In this document: positions 6,865 through 12,234 of the stretch, piece by piece
Layout: the number at the start of each line of letters is the position of its first letter
How positions within the stretch are numbered: position 1 is the stretch's first letter
Source of the DNA: Acidobacteriota bacterium
Lineage (GTDB): Bacteria > Acidobacteriota > UBA6911 > RPQK01
DNA length: 12,234 nt
Reading direction: 5' to 3'
Assembly: GCA_003819755.1 (NCBI GenBank)
Contig: RPQK01000138.1
Coordinates: forward strand, 1 to 12,234
Notes under the pieces: model-generated
The model's input: only the letters and a program-made list of their open reading frames with translations
Databases searched by the model: none
Told to the model about the DNA's origin: nothing
Translations under genes and position numbers: made by a program

Positions 6865-8291
6865 TCCCGGCCGCCATAGTCGCTTACCTGATATTCCTTG
6901 CCGCTGTCGGCCTCTGGACGACGAGGCGGAATCGAGGCCCGTCCGATTTCTACCTGGCGGGTCGCCGGCTCGGCCTGCTGACGACGGTCCTCGCCACGAT
7001 GTCTTCGATCATGAGCGGCTTCGTTTTCGTCGGCGGACCGGGCCTCTTCTATGCGGTCGGCTTGGGCTCCTTTTGGATTGTGATCTCCGCTTCGTTCACA
7101 GGTGCAATGATGTGCTGGCTTCTGGCCCGGCCGCTTCACCGGATGGCGGCTGAGGCCGGCTGCCTGACCATTCCTGACGTAATTCTTGCCCGCTACGGTT
7201 GTCGCGTTTCCAGCGGTTTTGCCGCCGTCGCAATCCTGCTCGGCGTGGTCGGTTACCTGGCAACCCAGCTCATGGCCATGGGAGTTATCCTGGCGACGGT
7301 CCTTGACACGTCGATCTGGGTCGGGATCCTCGCCGGCACCCTGGTGCTCGCCCTCTATACGACGGCCGGCGGCATGGTCGCTGCCATCTACACGGATGTC
7401 GTTCAGGGCGCCGTCATGTTGATCGCCACGAGCTTGATATTTGCCTTCGCGGTAGGCACCGGAGGCGGCGTGCACGACATCTCGGCGACGATCCAGAGCG
7501 AACTGCCGGAGGTGCTCGGTCCCTGGGGCCTGGCCGGGCCTGTGACGTGTCTGGCATGGTTTTTCCTTTTCGCCGTCGGATCTCTGGGGCAGCCCCACGT
7601 TGCGCACAAGATGATGATGGTCCGGGATCTCAAGGCGCTCAGGCATTTCCCCTGGATACTGGCGGTCTCAATGATCGCGTGCAGCCTGGTCTGGCTGGGC
7701 GTGGGGTCAAGCGTTAAAAGCCTGGTCCTCGGCGGCACTCTCGCACCTCTGGCTCATCCCGATGAGGCGGTCACGGTTTTCCTCGAGCGGTTCGCGCCCG
7801 AGTGGCTGAAGGCTCTGGCCTACGCCGGCATTGTCTCGGCGATCATGTCGACGGGTGACAGCTTCGCCAACGTCGGAGCGGCCGTTCTGGCCAGAGACGT
7901 TCATCGTTCGCTTGGCCGCCAACCCCGTGACACAGTCGCGTACGGCCGTCTCTTTTCCATCGTACTCTTCGGGTTAGCGCTCATTTTTGCGAACTCGGTG
8001 AAAGGCTTGGTTGCTTATGCCGGGATACTCGGATTTGGCCTTTTCGCCGCTGCGCTGACACCGCTGCTCGCGATTGGGCTCAACTGGCCCCGGGCGACCG
8101 CCGCCTCAGCTCGGGCGTCGCTGCTGGTCGGAACGATTTCAGCAATAACCGGAGAAACAGTCAGCCGGCTTGGCTATTACCAGCTTGCCATTCCCCCCGC
8201 ATGCCTTGCCCTGGTGTTGTCCCTAATCGCGTTTCTCGTCGTCGGTCTTGGCCGAAAACGCCACTCAGATTGCACCCTGCCTGCATTGTGA
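6861..8291 (+). CDS. Sodium:solute symporter (SSS/SLC5 family)
   Basis: This is a multi-helix (about 13) inner-membrane transporter of 476 residues. Family marks are DFYLAGRRLG after helix 1 (~29-38), ATMSSIMSGF in the next helix, the loop block YTTAGGMVAAIYTDVVQG (~166-183), and IVSAIMSTGDS in the helix equivalent to TM8. S330-T331 there align with the Na2-site residues of PutP-type proteins, supporting sodium coupling. The substrate is not predictable from sequence; proline, pantothenate, sugars and carboxylates are all carried by relatives. I prefer ATG 6861 over GTG 6846. It forms an ATGA overlap with the upstream gene, has GGGCGGGA just before it, and starts directly at helix 1. The cytoplasmic or periplasmic C-terminal tail is short. 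Confidence 0.9.
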   Translation: MIPAAIVAYLIFLAAVGLWTTRRNRGPSDFYLAGRRLGLLTTVLATMSSIMSGFVFVGGPGLFYAVGLGSFWIVISASFTGAMMCWLLARPLHRMAAEAGCLTIPDVILARYGCRVSSGFAAVAILLGVVGYLATQLMAMGVILATVLDTSIWVGILAGTLVLALYTTAGGMVAAIYTDVVQGAVMLIATSLIFAFAVGTGGGVHDISATIQSELPEVLGPWGLAGPVTCLAWFFLFAVGSLGQPHVAHKMMMVRDLKALRHFPWILAVSMIACSLVWLGVGSSVKSLVLGGTLAPLAHPDEAVTVFLERFAPEWLKALAYAGIVSAIMSTGDSFANVGAAVLARDVHRSLGRQPRDTVAYGRLFSIVLFGLALIFANSVKGLVAYAGILGFGLFAAALTPLLAIGLNWPRATAASARASLLVGTISAITGETVSRLGYYQLAIPPACLALVLSLIAFLVVGLGRKRHSDCTLPAL

Positions 8292-8401
8292 ACCTGTTTG
8301 TTTGCCTCGCCGCCAAGTCTTCCAAGTTGGTGTACTCTTGTACGGTAAGCGCCCGGGACAAATGGAGATCGTCAAGTGGTTGCGGGCGGCGCGAGAACCC
8401 C

Positions 8402-9418
8402 ATGAACAGACGACACTTCCTCAAGCAGGCCGCGTTGTATTTTTCCGCCGCCTCCATGCAGACAGCACCGCGCGGCGATCAGGTAATGACCGTCCTCGGT
8501 CCGATCAGGCCGTCGGAGATGGGTATGACGCTGCCCCACGAGCACGTCCTCGTTGATTTCGTAGGAGCGGAGCAGGCTAGTCCATCACGGTATGACGCCG
8601 AGGCGGTCTTCAAAACCGCCCTGCCGCATGTGAGAAGAGTTCGCGCGCTCGGCTGCCGGACTTTCGTTGACTGCACACCGGCTTTCATCGGTCGCGATCC
8701 TGGCATCTTGAAGCGGTTAGCCTCCGCAGCCGGGTTAAACATTCTGACCAACACGGGCTACTACGGGGCTGCGAATGACAAGTTCGTCCCTCGCCATGCT
8801 TACGACGAGACGGCCGAGCAGTTGAGCCAGCGATGGGTTCGGGAGTGGCAGCAGGGGATCGCAGAGACCGGAATCCGGCCGGGGTTCATCAAGATTGGAG
8901 TGGATTCCGGCCCCCTTTCGGCGATCGACCGGAAGCTTGTCCAGGCCGCGGCCCTCACTCATTTGGAGAGCGGTCTGACGATCGCCTCGCACACCGGGAA
9001 CTCGGTTGCCGCGCTTGAGCAGATCGAGGCCCTGAAGGAAGCGGGAGTTGACCCCAACGCCTGGATCTGGGTCCATGCGAAGCGAGAGCCGGATGCGGGT
9101 GCCGTTTTCAAGGCCGCGAGGTCGGGAGCCTGGATCGAGTTTGATTCGATAGGTCCAACGAGAATCAGCCAGAACGTTGAGTTGGTTAAAGCCATGAAAG
9201 ACGCCCGGCTTCTCGGCCGGGTCCTGATCTCCCAGGATGCGGGCTGGTATCACGTCGGCGAGCCGGGGGGAGGCAAGTTCCAGCCATTTGACACGCTGTT
9301 CGTGGAATTCCTGCCCGCCTTACGTCGGGCCGGGTTCAGCCAGAGCGAAATTAATGCTTTGACCATCGCGAATCCGGCTGCGGCTTTTGGGATTAAGGTC
9401 AGGCGATCGACGCCGTAG
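8402..9418 (+). CDS. Tat-exported phosphotriesterase-family metallohydrolase
   Basis: This 338-residue protein starts MNRRHFLKQA, a twin-arginine signal (RRHFLK), so it is probably folded with its metals in the cytoplasm and then exported. The binuclear-metal site of the phosphotriesterase branch of the amidohydrolase superfamily is complete: H46 and H48 in LPHEHVLVDF, K164 in FIKIGVDSG (the lysine that is carboxylated in relatives), H197 in SHTG, H225 in VHAKR, and D279 in SQDAGW. It ends with the family-typical NPAAAFG. Members hydrolyse lactones, phosphotriesters or related esters; the substrate here is unknown, with lactonase as likely as phosphotriesterase. The frame is open upstream to 8201 inside the symporter, but the Tat motif fixes the start at 8402. 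The gap to the symporter is 110 bp, so shared transcription is possible, not shown. Confidence 0.88.
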   Translation: MNRRHFLKQAALYFSAASMQTAPRGDQVMTVLGPIRPSEMGMTLPHEHVLVDFVGAEQASPSRYDAEAVFKTALPHVRRVRALGCRTFVDCTPAFIGRDPGILKRLASAAGLNILTNTGYYGAANDKFVPRHAYDETAEQLSQRWVREWQQGIAETGIRPGFIKIGVDSGPLSAIDRKLVQAAALTHLESGLTIASHTGNSVAALEQIEALKEAGVDPNAWIWVHAKREPDAGAVFKAARSGAWIEFDSIGPTRISQNVELVKAMKDARLLGRVLISQDAGWYHVGEPGGGKFQPFDTLFVEFLPALRRAGFSQSEINALTIANPAAAFGIKVRRSTP

Positions 9419-9471
9419 GCGTAGGAACACCTGATGACAGTGCCCCACGCACGGTCCTGTTGTGGCCTCAG

Positions 9472-9544
9472 AAGGACCTGAAGGACCTGAAGAACGACAG
9501 CAAGAAATCCAGTCCTTCAGGTCTTTCAGGTCGTCCAGGTCCTT
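9472..9544. repeat. Imperfect inverted repeat of 9-mer units (AAGGACCTG)
   Basis: On the left, AAGGACCTG occurs twice (9472-9489), followed by AAGAACGAC. On the right (9513-9544) the reverse complement reads AAGGACCTG, GACGACCTG, AAAGACCTG and AAGGA. The arms can fold into a long but interrupted stem. The element occupies the junction between the phosphotriesterase-like gene and the deoxyribonuclease IV gene, 21 bp before the latter's ATG. Both strands read as KDLKDLK-like peptides in one frame, a spurious consequence of the 9-bp period. The remaining part of this 147-bp gap (9419-9471) shows no clear signal. Confidence 0.85.
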
Positions 9545-9565
9545 GGCTTTTGCTGGAACACTCTT

Positions 9566-10438
9566 ATGCACCTGATCGCTTCCCCCTCCGATCTCCTCCT
9601 CGGGGCTCACATGTCGATTGCCGGCGGCACGCCGCACGCGATCGACCGGGCACGCAAGGCCGGCTGCACGGTTGTTCAGATTTTCGTGAAGAACTGCAAC
9701 CAGTGGAAAGCCAAACCGCTCCCTGACGAGGAGGTTGAGGACTTCCGGTCTCGGCGTGCAGCCGCCCGGCTGGTCGACGCCGTGGCTCACGCCTGTTACC
9801 TGATCAACCTGGCGAGCCCCGAAGGAGAATTGAGACGGCAGTCGATCGACACCTTGCTGGAGGAGCTGCAACGGGCCAGCCGGCTTGGCCTTAGTCACCT
9901 GGTTGTCCATCCGGGTTCCCATGGTGGAGACGGAGAAGCAATCGGGGTCGCGCGAATTGCGGCGGCGCTTAACGAAATCCACGAGCGGGGAGAGCGCGAC
10001 GCGAGGATTGCTCTCGAGGGGACGGCGGGACAAGGGACCAGCATGGGTTACAGGTTTGAACATCTGCGGGACGTGCTGGCCGGCTGCCGCCAACCGGGAC
10101 GAGTCGCCATCTGTCTCGACACCTGCCACTTGTTCGCGTCCGGTCATGATTTCCGTGACCGGGAGGGCTACGAGCGGATGATCGGGAGCTTTGACCGTAC
10201 GGTCGGACTCGGAAAGCTGGGGGTGCTGCACGTGAACGACAGCAAGCGTGAGTTGGCAAGCCGCGTCGACCGCCACGAGCACATCGGGAAAGGATGCATC
10301 GGAATCGACGGTTTCCGATGGTTTCTCAACGACCCGCGGATGGAGGAGGTCCCGAAAATCCTCGAAACCCCGAAAGGCCTCACGCTTCGGCTCGACAAGC
10401 ACAACCTGCGGGTTCTGCGGTCACTGGTCGCGTCGTAA
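9566..10438 (+). CDS. nfo: Deoxyribonuclease IV (AP endonuclease, EndoIV family)
   Basis: This 290-residue TIM-barrel enzyme is close to the usual ~280. All nine zinc ligands of the EndoIV family can be placed: H75 (AVAHACY), H115 (VVHPGSH), E151 (IALEGTAGQG), D185 and H188 (CLDTCHLFASGHD), H222 (HVNDSK), D235 and H237 (DRHEHIGKG), and E267 (ILETPKG). The N-terminal LGAHMSIAGG matches the GAHxSxAGG start of the family. It incises the 5' side of abasic sites during base excision repair in the cytoplasm. ATG 9566 is chosen because it keeps the first beta strand; M16 lies inside the conserved GAHMS block and is too late. No strong ribosome site is visible. It converges on the M50 gene with only 13 bp between, without an obvious terminator. 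Confidence 0.95.
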   Translation: MHLIASPSDLLLGAHMSIAGGTPHAIDRARKAGCTVVQIFVKNCNQWKAKPLPDEEVEDFRSRRAAARLVDAVAHACYLINLASPEGELRRQSIDTLLEELQRASRLGLSHLVVHPGSHGGDGEAIGVARIAAALNEIHERGERDARIALEGTAGQGTSMGYRFEHLRDVLAGCRQPGRVAICLDTCHLFASGHDFRDREGYERMIGSFDRTVGLGKLGVLHVNDSKRELASRVDRHEHIGKGCIGIDGFRWFLNDPRMEEVPKILETPKGLTLRLDKHNLRVLRSLVAS

Positions 10439-10451
10439 CCGCTCCGGCAGG

Positions 10452-11438
10452 CTATAGATGGTTCGTGTATTCGACCACCTCAACCGGTTCCGGGATGAAC
10501 GTCAGCACGAGAATGATCAGCGCCACGATCGCCAGAATGATCCGTTTGGCATCGAGTGGCGGATAATCCCAGACGGGGGCCGGGTGACGGAAGGCGAGCA
10601 GGAAGATCAGAGCGGCGAAAAGGATGTAACTAATCGAGAAGGTCGCCGCTCCCAGGACAACCAAGCCGGTGAGGGTGCCAATCGACACGATTCGATGCCA
10701 TCGAGGACCCAGCACCGCGTAAACGATGTGTCCGCCGTCTAGCTGCCCGACAGGCAACAGATTGAGGCTGGTCGCCAACATCCCGAACCAGGCCGCCCAC
10801 CCCACGGGGTGGAGCGTGATATACGCTGTCTCGTTTCCCACGAGAAGCCGCGCCGCCAGTTTGAACAACAGCGGCTCGCCGAAGTTCAGATAGAAACCCT
10901 CACTCCCCTCCAAAACAAACTCCCGGGAATGGGCGAGCCCCAGGATCAAAGCCGGAATTATGAAGACGAATCCTGCCAGAGGGCCGGCAATGCCGATATC
11001 GAAAAGTTGGCGTTTGTTCTCGAACGGAGACCTGATTCTTATCACCGCTCCGAAGGTTCCAAAAGGGTTCAGTGGGAATCCAAAGGCAAAAGGCGGGACG
11101 GGAAGCAGATGGGGCAGACTGGCCCGGATCCCGTAGCGAACGCAGGTCAGGTAATGGCCCAGTTCGTGGGCGATAAGGATTATGAGGATCGCGAGCGAAA
11201 AAGACAGGCCGCCCAGGAGATACGACGGATCGGTGAGGATCCCCAACAGGCCAGTGGCATCGGACAAGGGCCTGTCGACAAAACCTGTGTACCAAAAAAT
11301 GCCCGCCGCCGTGGTAGTGCAGAGGGTGGCTAGAAACAATACCGCCGGGAGCCACCTGCGCGGTCGATCCGGCGGCACAGAAACCTCCACGGCGGCCGGA
11401 AAGGGGGGAGGCGTATAGTTCTGCGGAAATTCGCTCAA
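10452..11438 (-). CDS. Site-2-protease-like M50 membrane metalloprotease
   Basis: This 328-residue protein has a Pro-rich cytoplasmic N terminus and about six to seven membrane helices. Zinc-protease motifs sit within helices: HELGHYL (H91, E92, H95) and NLLPVGQLDGGH (N226 to H237, D234 the third ligand). This is the layout of the M50B/EGY-like site-2 proteases, which cleave membrane-bound regulators or other transmembrane substrates. The start is TTG at 11438, the only plausible early start. A TAG lies three codons before it in the same frame, and that TAG is the stop of the HU-type gene. Two codons (6 bp) separate the genes, so it is probably translated by reinitiation from the HU mRNA. The substrate is unknown. 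The ordinary DGGH and HExxH residues are all intact. Confidence 0.9.
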   Translation of the reverse strand: MSEFPQNYTPPPFPAAVEVSVPPDRPRRWLPAVLFLATLCTTTAAGIFWYTGFVDRPLSDATGLLGILTDPSYLLGGLSFSLAILIILIAHELGHYLTCVRYGIRASLPHLLPVPPFAFGFPLNPFGTFGAVIRIRSPFENKRQLFDIGIAGPLAGFVFIIPALILGLAHSREFVLEGSEGFYLNFGEPLLFKLAARLLVGNETAYITLHPVGWAAWFGMLATSLNLLPVGQLDGGHIVYAVLGPRWHRIVSIGTLTGLVVLGAATFSISYILFAALIFLLAFRHPAPVWDYPPLDAKRIILAIVALIILVLTFIPEPVEVVEYTNHL

Positions 11439-11444
11439 ATCGGA

Positions 11445-11714
11445 CTACTGGTTGAAACGTATTTCTTTACCAGGTTTGAACCGCACGGTCTTCCCTGGAG
11501 GAATCGGAACTTCAGCCCCGGTTCTGGGATTCCGCCCGATGCCGCTCTTGCGCGGTTTAACCACAAAAACGCCGAATCCCCTTAGTTCAATCCTCTCGCC
11601 GCCCCGCATGGCGGTCTTGAGGGCTTCGAAGACAGAATCTACGGCGGTCTCCGCGCGGACCTTGGTAATTCCCATCTTGTTGGAGACACGTGTAACTATA
11701 TCCTGTTTAATCAC
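11445..11714 (-). CDS. HU/IHF-family DNA-binding protein
   Basis: This 89-residue histone-like protein is the standard family length. It has the N-terminal helix pair (MIKQDIVTRVSNKMG; VRAETAVDSVFEALKTAM), the signature start GFGVF (46-50) and GRNPRTG (60-66), whose Pro63 is the residue that intercalates into bent DNA. It ends in a beta arm and short C-terminal helix. It binds and bends DNA as a dimer and packs the nucleoid. HU and IHF subunits cannot be told apart here without alignment. The start is GTG at 11714, supported by AAGGGAGGAA 10 nt upstream and by a near-consensus promoter. It is the first gene of a probable two-gene unit with the M50 protease. Confidence 0.95.
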   Translation of the reverse strand: MIKQDIVTRVSNKMGITKVRAETAVDSVFEALKTAMRGGERIELRGFGVFVVKPRKSGIGRNPRTGAEVPIPPGKTVRFKPGKEIRFNQ

Positions 11715-11724
11715 TGCTTGAAAA

Positions 11725-11734
11725 TTCCTCCCTT
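11725..11734 (-). promoter_or_regulatory. Shine-Dalgarno of the HU/IHF gene
   Basis: On the minus strand AAGGGAGGAA stands 10 nt before GTG 11714, which supports that non-ATG start. Confidence 0.75.
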
Positions 11735-11748
11735 AACCTGTTTATTTG

Positions 11749-11777
11749 ACTATACTTGCCCAAATGAAGCGTGTCAA
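11749..11777 (-). promoter_or_regulatory. Sigma70-type promoter of the HU/IHF-M50 unit
   Basis: On the minus strand TTGACA (11772-11777, perfect -35) is followed by exactly 17 bp and TATAGT (11749-11754, five of six to -10 consensus). Transcription should start near 11742, giving a ~28-nt leader that contains the Shine-Dalgarno. This is the best promoter in the window. Bases 11778-11834, upstream of it, show no further recognisable signal before the compound repeat begins. Confidence 0.8.
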
Positions 11778-11834
11778 GTCCTGATACTCCTCTATTTTGC
11801 GCGTAAACGGGCAGAAGAGCGAGTGTTGGGGGGA

Positions 11835-12234
11835 AGTCCTGACAGGGTGAGAAGGTGAGAAGTGTTTCATCCACGAACCAACACGAACGAAAGTCAGAAG
11901 TCAGGAGTCAGAAGTCAGGAGTCAGAAGTCAGAAGTCAAGAAGTCAGGAGTCAGAAGTCAGAAGTCAGAAGTCAGAAGTCAGGAGTCAAGAAGTCAGGAG
12001 TCAGAAGTCAAGAAGTCAGGAGTCAGAAGTCAGAAGTCAGAAGTCAGAAGTCAAGAAGTCAGGAGTCAGAAGTCAGAAGTCAAGAAGTCAGGAGTCAGAA
12101 GTCAGGAGTCAGAAGTCAGAAGTCAGAATATTACTAAGACGCTTTTGTTCGTGTTCGTTCGTGTTGGTTCGTGGATGAAACACCTCACCCTGTCACCTTG
12201 TCACCTTGTCACCTTGTCACCTTGTCGGGACTTC
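11835..12234. repeat. Nested compound inverted repeat with a central tandem array (continues past window end)
   Basis: From outside in, the left side has AAGTCCTGACAGGGTGAG, AAGGTGAGAA, then the arm 11862-11891 (GTGTTTCATCC then ACGAACCAACACGAACGAA). The right side mirrors this: arm 12154-12183, perfectly complementary over 30 bp, then CTCACCCTG, (TCACCTTG)n about 4.5 copies, and GTCGGGACTTC at the window edge. The outermost GAAGTCC/GGGACTTC pair also matches apart from one base, so nested symmetry extends over ~400 bp. The outer octamer repeat number differs between sides (about 2 against 5). The right side also has the extra GAACACGAACAAAAGCG segment resembling the palindrome at 6445. This 520-bp stretch (11715-12234) holds no supported gene. 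Confidence 0.92.
11891..12125 (+). repeat. Tandem heptamer array, 33 units of GAAGTCA/GGAGTCA
   Basis: I parse one truncated unit (AAGTCA) then 32 full units: 18 of GAAGTCA (A), 9 of GGAGTCA (B) and 5 of the 8-bp AGAAGTCA (C). The order is ABABAACBAAAABCBA then CBAAAACBAACBABAA. C is followed by B in all five cases. There are no unique spacers. Because no stop codon arises, two frames stay open and would give SEVRSQK-like peptides; I treat these as artefacts. The array sits exactly between the two arms of the compound inverted repeat. Confidence 0.95.

Noticed and set aside
6387..7646. 419-residue minus-strand frame opposite the symporter
   Set aside because: It is low-complexity, Arg/Asp/Gly-rich and antisense to a clear SSS transporter. 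It is a shadow of GC-rich codon bias that runs through the palindrome.
8201..8401. N-terminal extension of the phosphotriesterase-like protein
   Set aside because: It overlaps the symporter end and lacks family similarity. The Tat motif MNRRHFLK at 8402 marks the true start.
9460..9726. 88-residue frame starting MWPQKDLKDLK
   Set aside because: It arises from the 9-bp repeat and then runs out of frame through the EndoIV gene.
11891..12125. CRISPR-like array
   Set aside because: Units are 7-8 bp with no unique spacers, and no cas gene is nearby.
11855..12178. Open frames of 107 and 91 residues with SEVRSQK-type repeats
   Set aside because: They are direct translations of the heptamer array, which contains no stop in these frames. 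No ribosome site or non-repeat coding sequence supports them.

Overview
The window looks like ordinary chromosome from a GC-rich, Gram-negative-type bacterium, probably Acidobacteriota or a relative with similar genome habits. This rests on the gene mix (secreted GH106-like glycosidase, Tat-exported phosphotriesterase-like protein, a UbiD decarboxylase, an HU/IHF-type protein, an M50 membrane protease) and on the short-word intergenic repeats. I have no marker gene here, so the phylum is inference. No rRNA, tRNA, transposase, phage gene or CRISPR array is visible.

Layout. The + strand enters with the C-terminal end of a HEAT-repeat protein (to 331). It converges on a minus-strand block read right to left: alpha/beta hydrolase (6363-5227), a 94-residue unknown protein (5121-4837) translationally coupled to a UbiD-type decarboxylase (4837-3380), then a secreted GH106-like glycoside hydrolase (3249-415). 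From 6538 a plus-strand block carries a four-helix small membrane protein joined by an ATGA overlap to an SSS-family symporter (to 8291), a Tat-signal phosphotriesterase-like metallohydrolase (8402-9418) and a deoxyribonuclease IV (9566-10438). The last block is minus strand: an HU/IHF-type protein (11714-11445), with a good sigma70-type promoter, followed after two codons by an M50 site-2-protease-like membrane protease (11438-10452).

The most unusual content is between the genes. Six gene junctions hold palindromes or tandem arrays built from short words of 7-14 bp. Four of them (328-418, 3267-3380, 6445-6518, 11835-12234) share an arm theme resembling TCCACGAACCAACACGAAC, facing its own reverse complement. 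The core is shared, but the inner and outer parts of each palindrome are locus-specific and still symmetrical. The largest is a nested element whose centre is a 33-unit heptamer array. These elements avoid operon-internal junctions, and three touch stop codons exactly. They look like a dispersed repeat system at transcription-unit boundaries whose arms are kept identical locally. I cannot tell from sequence whether they act as terminators, protein-binding sites or replication-slippage products.

Functional links. The small membrane protein plus symporter is probably a two-subunit transporter. The periplasmic metallohydrolase downstream could act on related substrates, but the 110-bp gap leaves that open. 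UbiD needs prenylated FMN made by UbiX, which is not in this window.
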